From the NCBI GenBank assembly GCA_045805805.1, contig JBJMKO010000086.1, positions 1 through 64,000 of the forward strand: a DNA stretch of 64,000 bases. The letters run 5' to 3'. Made by a program: the position numbers and the translations under genes. Below are positions 57,203 to 64,000 of this stretch, piece by piece (the stretch's first letter is position 1; each line of letters begins with the position of its first letter). The notes under the pieces were generated by a model, which was given only the letters and a program-made list of their open reading frames with translations, ran no database searches and was not told the origin of the DNA. The DNA is from VRUE01 sp045805805 (GTDB taxonomy: Bacteria; Actinomycetota; Thermoleophilia; Solirubrobacterales; 70-9).

Positions 57203-59938
57203 TCAGTCGCCGGACCTTTCAATGAACAGCTCGCAGCCGGGCGATCGGTCCGAAGTCAGGAAATTGCGCTCCATGCACCGGCCCTCCTCGAAGGCGATGC
57301 AGCGTCCGCAGGTGCCCTCGGGCAGGTTGAGCATGGACAACACACCCTCCGGCAGCCCGGGCATGGTGTCGGCGACCTGCCGGGCGATCGCCGACGGCTC
57401 CTCGGGCATGACTGATTCCGGGTTGAGGAACATGGTCGTGCCGTGCGAGCGCGCCCACGCGACATTGAGCAGCATGAAGGCGTAGGCGAAATGCGGGTCG
57501 ATTCCGACCTTGACGACGCGGCGCTTAAACTTGCGCTCCTCCTCGTCCATTTCAGCGACCAGCGCGACCCGGGTCAGGTGGAGGAAGACGCGGTCCTTGA
57601 GGATCGGCATGGCCTCCTCGATAACCGAGCGCTCCTTGATCTTGAGCGACTGAACGAGGCCCTCAGGATCGGGGAACAGCACCTGCCGCTTGGTCACGCG
57701 CGACGTGGCGACGTCCATGCACTTATATTGGTCGAGGGTGACCGTGTAGCGATCGCGGTCCTCCTCGGCGGTCTTGCGCTCCGCCGACGTCGGGACGGCA
57801 TCGCCCCAGCGGATCATCTCGTCCTTCATCTGCGTGTAGGAGGCGAGGAAGACCTTCCCGAGATGCCGCCCGGCGAACCGCTTGGCATCGTTGTAATTGG
57901 GCAACGATTCGACCACGCACACGTCGACCCCGAACTGATGCATCAGCTCCGAGCAGCGCAGGAACGGGTCGTCGGCGTAGATCTCCTCAACGTGGACGAC
58001 CGCCATGTGCCCCGAGGCCAGCCGCTTGGCGATGATCGCCACATTGAACAGGCCTCCTTGGTCGAGACCCATGAAGTAATGCGCCCCCCGGCTCTCCCAG
58101 ACGAGGCCCATTTCCATGCCAATTCGCGCGCAGTCGTTGAGGATCTCGAGAGTGACCGGGACTTGGCTTGGATCGGTGTAGGGCTTGCCGAGCTTCCGGT
58201 TGTAGAAGTTCTTCATGTCGTCGGCGTTGTGGTAGGATTCGATGACCTCGCGCGGGCTGATTGTCGGCGACAGAAGCTGCGGGAAGTGGATCGACATATA
58301 CGGGGCGTCGGGAGCCTCGGCCCGCCACTCGCCGACCTGACTGTCGGGGATCACCTCGTCGCATTCGGCGCAGATGTAGCGATAGTCGGCCCGCTCGACC
58401 TCCTCCCCGTTGACGACGTCCACGCCGTCGCGGAGGCGGATGCAGCCGGGGAATTTCTCGTCGAGCAGCTGGTCGTGGCCGCAGCTCGAGCAATGCGTCC
58501 AGAAGCGGTGCCGCGTCCCCTTCTTGTAGAAAAAGTGAATGTCGCGGTCGGGCCAGTTGGCGGTCGACCCCATCAGCGTGTAGCGGATCCGCGAGGCCGA
58601 CAGACGCTCCTGCGTCTTCTCCATATCGGCGATCGCCATTTCCTGCACCTCGTCGAACGAGAGCACGTCCATCGGCAGGGACTCGGTGGTCGCCTTGCCG
58701 GTCGTCCAGAGGAAATAGAAGACCGATTGGCCCATGTTGCGGGTGAGCACGTTGCCCTCGCCGCCCTTGGTGCCCGAGGGATTCTCAATCATCAGCCGGT
58801 GCGCGTCCGGCACGGTCCGCACGATCGGCATGAAGCGCTGGGTCGACTTGACGGCGGCGAGCGTCTGCTGCGGCAGGAACATGCCGATCTTCGCGGGCAT
58901 GAATTTGAGGGCGAAGTAGATCATCGCCAGCATTTCCATGACGGTGAAGCCGACCTGCGAGCACTTCATCAGGACGAGCCGCTTGCCCTTCGCCTCCTCC
59001 GGCGTGGACGGCACCTGTTCGTAGATCCAGCGCATGGCCGGGCGATCGTCCAACTGGAAGGGGAAGCCGTCGACCATCAGGCCGTCCTTCGCCAGCCGAT
59101 CGCACCAATCGACGAAGGTCTCGTCGTCGCCGATGATCTGCTGCTTCTGGGTCAGCTCGAGCTGCTGGCCGACAAGGATCTCGCCGTCGAGATCCTGCGC
59201 CGCCTGTTCGGGCGACAGCGTCTCACGCCGCGCCTCGAGCGACGGCCCAGCGATCTTGGGGTTGAGCGCCGACGGCACCGCGACGTGCCGCCCATTCTCG
59301 CTGTCCCGATACTCGAGGCAGAGCCGACCGAAGCCGTTGTGGCCGCCGCGCGCGCGCCCGAAGGCGCAGACGCGCATGCCCCAAGCCTCGGCGACCGGCA
59401 GGATCTGCTGGTGCCACAGCTCATTGAAGCCGGGGATCTTGTCGGCCCCGTCGATGATCAGCAGGTCGACCCGCTGGGATAGCTCGAAGATGCCGGACTC
59501 GAACGTGCCCAGCCGCAGCGAGCCTTGGCTGCCGGGCTGGCGCTTGTTCTCGATCAGGAAGAAATTGCCAGACGGCGGCTTGAGGAACAGCGGCTCGAGA
59601 TCCCGCACGAACTGCTGCTTGGTGACCGCGAGCGCGTCGGAATCCGGCACGAGCACAGCAACCTTGAAGCCCTTGGCGCAGCCGCGCGTGCCCCGGGTGG
59701 CCATGCACCACGCCATGCGCGAGAGGCCCGCCCGGAAGCCGCCGGAGTAGAAATTGAAGTCCCGCATGCCGGGCCAGACCAGATCGGCCTGCGCCTCGGT
59801 CAGTAGCCCCTCGGACGGCGGCCCGAACTCGCCCTTGGGATCCGGGTAGACCCGGTAATCCCACGGCGGAGCAGGCTGGAAGTCAGAAATGGCAGAAGCG
59901 CCCTCAAGGGGCGCTGAAGCGGGGGTCGGGTCAGCCAT
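57203..59938 (-). CDS. terminase large subunit, GpA-type
   Basis: The 911-residue product carries the lambda-gpA-type ATPase: the deviant Walker A KCSQVGFT (about residue 326) and a DE Walker B in VLSFDEVQEM (about 428). A zinc-like pair CSSCG (about 480) and CAECDE (about 525) follows, and a nuclease-domain Asp in MGLDQGG (about 623). Terminases cut and package DNA into the prohead. The protein is about 270 residues longer than lambda gpA because of an N-terminal extension. It is preceded by a terminator and a late motif. Confidence 0.93.
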   Translation of the reverse strand: MADPTPASAPLEGASAISDFQPAPPWDYRVYPDPKGEFGPPSEGLLTEAQADLVWPGMRDFNFYSGGFRAGLSRMAWCMATRGTRGCAKGFKVAVLVPDSDALAVTKQQFVRDLEPLFLKPPSGNFFLIENKRQPGSQGSLRLGTFESGIFELSQRVDLLIIDGADKIPGFNELWHQQILPVAEAWGMRVCAFGRARGGHNGFGRLCLEYRDSENGRHVAVPSALNPKIAGPSLEARRETLSPEQAAQDLDGEILVGQQLELTQKQQIIGDDETFVDWCDRLAKDGLMVDGFPFQLDDRPAMRWIYEQVPSTPEEAKGKRLVLMKCSQVGFTVMEMLAMIYFALKFMPAKIGMFLPQQTLAAVKSTQRFMPIVRTVPDAHRLMIENPSGTKGGEGNVLTRNMGQSVFYFLWTTGKATTESLPMDVLSFDEVQEMAIADMEKTQERLSASRIRYTLMGSTANWPDRDIHFFYKKGTRHRFWTHCSSCGHDQLLDEKFPGCIRLRDGVDVVNGEEVERADYRYICAECDEVIPDSQVGEWRAEAPDAPYMSIHFPQLLSPTISPREVIESYHNADDMKNFYNRKLGKPYTDPSQVPVTLEILNDCARIGMEMGLVWESRGAHYFMGLDQGGLFNVAIIAKRLASGHMAVVHVEEIYADDPFLRCSELMHQFGVDVCVVESLPNYNDAKRFAGRHLGKVFLASYTQMKDEMIRWGDAVPTSAERKTAEEDRDRYTVTLDQYKCMDVATSRVTKRQVLFPDPEGLVQSLKIKERSVIEEAMPILKDRVFLHLTRVALVAEMDEEERKFKRRVVKVGIDPHFAYAFMLLNVAWARSHGTTMFLNPESVMPEEPSAIARQVADTMPGLPEGVLSMLNLPEGTCGRCIAFEEGRCMERNFLTSDRSPGCELFIERSGD

Positions 59939-59952
59939 GCGGTCATAGTGGC

Positions 59953-59961
59953 GTCACGACC
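59953..59961 (-). promoter_or_regulatory. late motif copy 10 (GGTCGTGAC)
   Basis: An exact 9-mer lies 15 bases upstream of the terminase start and directly after a terminator, reading towards the terminase. Confidence 0.75.
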
Positions 59962-59967
59962 ACAGTA

Positions 59968-60006
59968 AGAAAAAGGGCCGCCTCCTCGTTGGGGAAGCAG
60001 CCCTTT
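59968..60006 (-). terminator. intrinsic terminator before terminase
   Basis: On the minus strand AAAGGGCTGCTTCC and GGAGGCGGCCCTTT form a 14-bp stem (with G-U pairs), followed by TTCTT. It ends the unit with the gene at 60139. Confidence 0.8.
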
Positions 60007-60138
60007 CTTCACCCCACCAAACGTCCCCGCCCGGGTTAGGGAGGGAGGGGGACGAGAACTGTCTGGCAAACGACATTTAGCCGAAACGGACGGAAAAGCG
60101 TAATCATTTCCGCTTAACACAGATCGACAACGCCGGTT

Positions 60139-60465
60139 TTACCCCATGCGACCGCCCGGCGCGAGCCGGAGCAGGGCATGCCAGACGGAGTGAAGCACGT
60201 CCGCCAGCTTGGGATCCTTGCGCGCGACCTCGTTCTTGAAATTGGGGTAGTCGATCGAGAAGACCTCGTTCTCGAGCGCATCGGCCAGCGCGCCACGACT
60301 GACCACCGCACGGCAGCGATAGTCGGTGCCGGTGCCGACCTCGACCTTGGCATCGGGGAAAAGCTTCTCAATGTCGCCTTCGCGGCGAGCGCGCACGAGC
60401 ACCTCGTTGACGGTGCAATCTTTCAGGACGACCGACAAAAAGGCCCCCCGGGTGATAATCCACAT
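60139..60465 (-). CDS. conserved small phage protein of unknown function
   Basis: The 108-residue product has an AAAGGAGA ribosome-binding site. VNEVLVRARREGDIEKLFP, then YRCRAVVSRGALADALENEV and FSIDYPNFKNEV match a widespread small phage protein family of unknown function. A palindrome lies just upstream. Confidence 0.8.
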   Translation of the reverse strand: MWIITRGAFLSVVLKDCTVNEVLVRARREGDIEKLFPDAKVEVGTGTDYRCRAVVSRGALADALENEVFSIDYPNFKNEVARKDPKLADVLHSVWHALLRLAPGGRMG

Positions 60466-60483
60466 AGCGATCTCCTTTGGCAC

Positions 60484-60499
60484 TGTTCCACATGGAACA
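60484..60499 (-). promoter_or_regulatory. parS-like palindrome TGTTCCACATGGAACA
   Basis: A 16-bp imperfect palindrome (arms TGTTCCA/TGGAACA) matches canonical parS TGTTTCACGTGAAACA at 13 of 16 positions. It lies between the dyad and the start at 60465, so it may be an operator or a parS-like site. Confidence 0.55.
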
Positions 60500-60520
60500 T
60501 GCGCCGTGTCGCTCATTACT

Positions 60521-60532
60521 ACCGCTAAGGTC
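60521..60532 (-). promoter_or_regulatory. ACC-N5-GGTA dyad
   Basis: On the minus strand ACC-TTAGC-GGTA with a TAGTAAT -10-like box lies upstream of the gene at 60465. It overlaps the stop of the gene at 60531. Confidence 0.5.
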
Positions 60533-62105
60533 AACCTTCGCCGGGCATGAACCTGCTGATCAGGTCGTTCTTGCGGGCGATCAGGCGCTCCGCGAGCCGA
60601 GCGCGCCCGGTCACGCCGCCCGGGCCGTAGGCCTCGGTCAGCCCACGGATCTCGCTGTCCGGCAGCACCGCGAGCCGCTTGACGCCAGCTACGAGCGCCT
60701 CCTCGGGGATCTTGCCGAACACCGACGCAGGCCAGTGGTTCTTGGGATCGCGCAGGCTGTCGATCTCGCCGACCTTGTCGCCGAACGCGCCACCCTTCGG
60801 CGAGCCTTGCGCCCGATAGAGCAGGCTGCCGCCGAGATCGATGCGAATGGCCGCGCCGTCCGGACCCACGAGCAGGTTGTCGTAGCCGATCCCGACCGCG
60901 TCCCAATTCGCCAGCCAAGCATCGGCGACGAAGCCCTCGAAGACGCCTTTGATCTTCCCCGACTTGATCGCCGCCGAATCCTGCTTGACGCCGGGGACGA
61001 CCTTGGAGGCGAGGCCAATATCGCCGTTGTCCTCGACCAGCTTCAATTCCGGCACGCGGATCCCGAGCGCCTCGTAGAGCTTGGCCGCGAGCAGCTCGTT
61101 GCGTGCATGCGAGTAGGACTTGGGAAACTTGCAATACCAGCGCTGGCCGCCGTCGTCCTCGAAGAAGCCGCCCGGGTTGCTGCCCTTCTGGTGGCCGACC
61201 TGCTTCCAGCTGTCCATCACCTCGACGGCGTGCGGCTTGCCGAAGCCCGCCAGCGTGGCGACCTTCTTGTCGTAGTGGCTGTTCACCAGATCCGGAACCT
61301 CGTCGGCAGGGACGAGGGAGACGGCCTGCGACTCCCAACCCATGGCCGCAGGAGAGCCGCCGACGCGCTTGGCGCGATAGTAGCGGGTCACGGTCTTGCC
61401 GCGCTTGACGTCGCCGACAAGGCCGGTGATCGCCACCTTGAGGCCGGACTCCTCGAAGCACTCCTTGATCGCGGCAGCCTGAAACGACAAGTCGTCGTCG
61501 GTGTGGCCCTTGGGGAAGGTGGCCTTGTAACCCGCGAAGCGGTTGGTCGGGTGGATCACCCAGACCCGCCCGTCGTCCTCCTGAACGAGCACCCCCGCCG
61601 CAGGCTCAAAGCCCGCCGGGACTTCCATGCCCGGCTCGTCGAGATCCTCGAGCTGGCCGTCGACATAATCCCAGCCCTCGAGCGTTTTGGGGTGGTCGGT
61701 CCACGGCTCGAACGGGACGCCATAGAGCGAAGACGGCACCTCGCCGCCGGGGCAGATGGTCACCGACACGCCCGGGTCGTTCCACGCCGCCGGATCGGTC
61801 GGCTCGTGGGGATCCCAGATCGGCACCTGCTTGCCGAATTCATCAGCCGACGGATGATACACCTTCGGCTCCCTTTTCACGGTCGGATGCTGCTGAACGT
61901 AGGGCTTGCCGCCGGACATGCCGGAGAACAGCGACGGCTGGTGGCTCGTGCCGCTCATCAGCTTGTCGAAGAACGGCAGGTGCGACTTCGGCTTGCCCTT
62001 CTTCGACTCGTCGGCCTTTTTCGACTTGTGGTTGTCGTAGCCCTTCACCGGCTTCCCGCCACGGAAGTAGCCCGGCACCCACGACTTGAGCAGCGCGAGC
62101 CTCAT
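60531..62105 (-). CDS. Nudix plus HipA/PI4K-like kinase-fold protein
   Basis: The 524-residue product has a basic N-terminus, a Nudix domain at about 168-300 (the Nudix box GHTDDDLSFQAAAIKECFEE is degenerate: Leu replaces the first Glu), and a HipA/PI4K-like kinase fold from about 310. The latter has YCKFP with Lys326 for ATP, WLANWDAVGIGYDN (Asp402, Asn410) and IDLGG (Asp423). The C-terminus (about 440-524) matches that of the next gene. It may be a virion protein injected early. Start by ATGA overlap. Confidence 0.78.
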   Translation of the reverse strand: MRLALLKSWVPGYFRGGKPVKGYDNHKSKKADESKKGKPKSHLPFFDKLMSGTSHQPSLFSGMSGGKPYVQQHPTVKREPKVYHPSADEFGKQVPIWDPHEPTDPAAWNDPGVSVTICPGGEVPSSLYGVPFEPWTDHPKTLEGWDYVDGQLEDLDEPGMEVPAGFEPAAGVLVQEDDGRVWVIHPTNRFAGYKATFPKGHTDDDLSFQAAAIKECFEESGLKVAITGLVGDVKRGKTVTRYYRAKRVGGSPAAMGWESQAVSLVPADEVPDLVNSHYDKKVATLAGFGKPHAVEVMDSWKQVGHQKGSNPGGFFEDDGGQRWYCKFPKSYSHARNELLAAKLYEALGIRVPELKLVEDNGDIGLASKVVPGVKQDSAAIKSGKIKGVFEGFVADAWLANWDAVGIGYDNLLVGPDGAAIRIDLGGSLLYRAQGSPKGGAFGDKVGEIDSLRDPKNHWPASVFGKIPEEALVAGVKRLAVLPDSEIRGLTEAYGPGGVTGRARLAERLIARKNDLISRFMPGEG

Positions 62106-62596
62106 TTCGGAATGTTCCCCGTCCCCATGATCCGGCCCGCAACGTCGACGCACAGCCGCGCGATGTGCGGCTTGGCGGCGTCCTCGGTCAGCCGATCGGT
62201 CTCGACCTCCTCCGACACGGCGACCAGCTGGGCCGCCAGCCACATGAACAGCGCCGTGCCGGAGTCGCCATATTCGGCGGTCTCGGCGGGCAGGAGCAGG
62301 CGCAGGGTCACCCCGAGGCGGCGCTCGTCGTTCCACGGCTGCGGTGCCCACGTCGGGTCGCGCCCGAGGATGATATCGCCGCACCGCTTCGCATCGAGCC
62401 GCATCAGGGAGAGCGGGTCCTTGGCGATCGCGTCCCCGGCGTGCCACTTGGCCCGGGTCAGGAAAACACCCCCGGCGAACTCGTTGACCATCCTCGAGAC
62501 GTCCGACAGCAGCGCGAGCGAATGGCCCGAGCGCCGCCCGACATTGAGGTGGTCGAGATAGAGCGCGCCACCGGGCTGGTCGACGAAGGTGGTCAT
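62102..62596 (-). CDS. unknown protein between kinase-like genes
   Basis: The product has 164 residues, with LALLSDVSRMVNEFAGGVFL and LGVTLRLLLPAETAEYGD. ATGA overlaps both neighbours. It has no recognised family but clearly belongs to the operon of the two PI4K-like genes. Confidence 0.7.
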   Translation of the reverse strand: MTTFVDQPGGALYLDHLNVGRRSGHSLALLSDVSRMVNEFAGGVFLTRAKWHAGDAIAKDPLSLMRLDAKRCGDIILGRDPTWAPQPWNDERRLGVTLRLLLPAETAEYGDSGTALFMWLAAQLVAVSEEVETDRLTEDAAKPHIARLCVDVAGRIMGTGNIPK

Positions 62597-64000
62597 GAAA
62601 CGGCCTCTTTGAGATTGTCGACGTAGGTCTGGTCGGGCGGCAGCATCAGCACTTCCAGCTCGAGGCGCTGCTTGCTCCCGCCATAGCCCTTCCCAGCGAC
62701 CATCTTGCGCGAGAGAACCATGAACCGAGCGCCCGGCAAAGTTGTAATCTCCTGCTCGCCCGAAAACTTGCTCGAGCCGAAGGTGTCCATGGCCTTCGCG
62801 CCCTTGGCGTAGTGGATAATGACGCGGTGATTGCCGAAGCCCTGCGTGCCCTCCGCCGACCGCGAGCAGCACATCGAACCCGGATTCTGGAAGACCAACC
62901 CCTCCGGCTGATGCAGGATCTGATGCACCATCGTGTCCGGCATGTTGATCCACTTGTAGATCGTGAAACCCTCTTGGTGCTCCGAAGCATGGGCGTAGAG
63001 GCCGGTCAGCACTTCTCGGCAGTTCTGGCCTTGGTTGTCGGTCAGCTTGCCGTCGCGGTAGGGCTGGTTGGCCGAGCCGGATCCCTGCACAGACGAGAGA
63101 AACTTGCGGACCATCGTCGGCAGCTTGTTCCACTTGTCGTAGGCCAGCGCCTTCGCCGCCGAGGTGATCGACTTGAACACCGCCACCGGCTGGAAGTGCG
63201 CCGGGTTGGCGACCGTGCCGAGCGCGATCCAGAAGCCGAGGCGCTGGTTGGGCGGGACCGACGCGACCGAGTGTCCATATTTGAACGGCTTGAACGCGGT
63301 CGACAGCTGGGCGATCGTGTCCGCCGCTTTGCCGCTGAAGGCCTTGAGCGGCTCCGGCGGGTTGGCGATGACGTCGAGGAAGGTGACGACCGAGTCATAG
63401 TAGGACTTGACGTGGGCCGACGGGTGCTCGGCCATGGTCTTCGGTTCGCCGATCGGCGCTCCGGTTTCCTTCTCGACCGGCTGGAAGCGATACTTTTTCA
63501 GGGCAACCAGATCGCCCTTGAGCGCGAAGTCGAAGATTGCCTTCTCGTCGGCGATATTCTGGGCGACGTAGGGCTTGTCGGAAATGGCCTTGCCGCTGCC
63601 ACTCCAATTCATGAAGTCATGCGGCTCGGGCAGGTCCGACGGCTTGACCGGCAGCGCGCGCGGATCCAGCTTCTTCTTCTTCGACTTGACGAGCGGCTGA
63701 TCGTCGCCGCCCTTTTTCACCTTGGCCGCGACCTTCGGGAACTTGGACTCGAGATGCGCCTTGCGCGCGAGCAGCGTCTTGGCGAGCGCAGCCTTCTCGG
63801 TATCGTCGCCCGGGCCGTGCTCCTGCACCATCTGCTCGATCGCCGAATCGGGGATCGAGAGCACCTTTTCAGCCGACGCCTGAAGGTCGGCCTGACTGAT
63901 CTTTCCGAAGACCTTGGCGGTTCGCGCGTTGACGTTCGGATCGCGCATGGTGTCCAGCTCGATCACCTCCGCGCCGAACGCGGTCTTCTTGCCGCCAGCG
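62593..64000 (-). CDS. PI4K-like protein with C-terminal ADP-ribosyltransferase (partial, runs off right edge)
   Basis: The frame is open to the window edge, so the N-terminus is missing. The visible start (FGAEVIELDTMRDPNVNART) matches the end of the kinase-like domain of the gene at 60531. The C-terminal domain has the ADP-ribosyltransferase set: an Arg/Ser motif GSMCCSRSAEG, MVHQILHQPEGLVF before it, and an ExE motif EQEITTLPGARF. ExE-type enzymes usually attach ADP-ribose to arginine. Phage ADP-ribosyltransferases (as in T4) remodel host RNA polymerase or ribosomal proteins. The substrate here is unknown. Confidence 0.8.
   Translation of the reverse strand, partial: AGGKKTAFGAEVIELDTMRDPNVNARTAKVFGKISQADLQASAEKVLSIPDSAIEQMVQEHGPGDDTEKAALAKTLLARKAHLESKFPKVAAKVKKGGDDQPLVKSKKKKLDPRALPVKPSDLPEPHDFMNWSGSGKAISDKPYVAQNIADEKAIFDFALKGDLVALKKYRFQPVEKETGAPIGEPKTMAEHPSAHVKSYYDSVVTFLDVIANPPEPLKAFSGKAADTIAQLSTAFKPFKYGHSVASVPPNQRLGFWIALGTVANPAHFQPVAVFKSITSAAKALAYDKWNKLPTMVRKFLSSVQGSGSANQPYRDGKLTDNQGQNCREVLTGLYAHASEHQEGFTIYKWINMPDTMVHQILHQPEGLVFQNPGSMCCSRSAEGTQGFGNHRVIIHYAKGAKAMDTFGSSKFSGEQEITTLPGARFMVLSRKMVAGKGYGGSKQRLELEVLMLPPDQTYVDNLKEAVS

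Noticed and set aside
57443..59482. A 679-codon plus-strand frame across the terminase
   Set aside because: It is antisense to a gene with clear GpA motifs; no domain and no start signal.
60477..62561. A 694-codon plus-strand frame over the Nudix/PI4K gene
   Set aside because: It is antisense to a recognised protein and has no start signal.
1..64000. Integrase, attachment site, replication origin or ParA/ParB genes
   Set aside because: None was recognised on either strand; a temperate or plasmid lifestyle cannot be supported from this window.

Overview
The window is part of the genome of a tailed phage with a contractile tail (myovirus morphology). A tail sheath, tail tube, major capsid protein, scaffold, prohead protease, portal, gpF-like head protein, GpA-type large terminase and a complete lysis cassette can all be read from sequence. 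The DNA is GC-rich throughout. Four features point to an alphaproteobacterial host, possibly a sphingomonad or Caulobacter relative: a GapR (DUF2312) domain, a tmRNA gene in the circularly permuted two-piece arrangement, endings of the alphaproteobacterial type, and general codon use. No integrase or plasmid replication gene was seen. The genome runs past both edges.

Layout. 1-15.5 kb (minus strand): lysis genes (endolysin, holin, Rz with embedded Rz1), tail tube, sheath, neck and tail-completion proteins, a large 20-residue-repeat protein, capsid, scaffold and protease. 15.5-34.3 kb (plus strand): about 54 small, tightly overlapping early-type genes. They include winged-helix and zinc-ribbon proteins, a RecD/Dda-like helicase, HNH and Ref-type nucleases, an MT-A70 methyltransferase, a staphylococcal-nuclease-like protein, and DUF1643, DUF4326, LysM and DUF1508 proteins. 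34.3-64 kb (mostly minus strand): a PPP-type phosphatase, a 1693-residue polyvalent protein ending in an SNF2-type helicase, many small zinc-binding proteins, a GapR-FtsK-gamma fusion, a PDDEXK-like nuclease, the head genes (pyrophosphatase-like, gpF-like, portal), a DnaQ-like exonuclease, DUF932, the large terminase, a Nudix plus HipA/PI4K-like protein, and a second PI4K-like protein ending in an ADP-ribosyltransferase.

Regulation. Two repeated DNA signals divide the genome. The exact 9-mer GGTCGTGAC occurs ten times, always just upstream of late or structural genes (or the RNA island) and always in the direction of transcription; I read it as a late promoter or activator site. A dyad, ACC-N5-GGT(A), lies between or on -35/-10-like boxes at the head of early operons and other operons; I read it as an early promoter/operator family. 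Strong U-tailed hairpins sit at several operon ends, twice directly followed by the late 9-mer.

The most unusual part is a plus-strand RNA island at 52.0-53.75 kb, embedded among minus-strand late genes. It holds a promoter, a long TTCG hairpin, an initiator-type tRNA(CAU), a terminator, two small genes, a candidate structured small RNA and a permuted two-piece tmRNA with tag VNDNLPVTAQAIAA. Together with the GapR-FtsK-gamma fusion and a parS-like palindrome, this suggests the phage re-programs translation initiation, ribosome rescue and nucleoid handling in its host. That functional synthesis is inference; the sequence elements themselves are visible.
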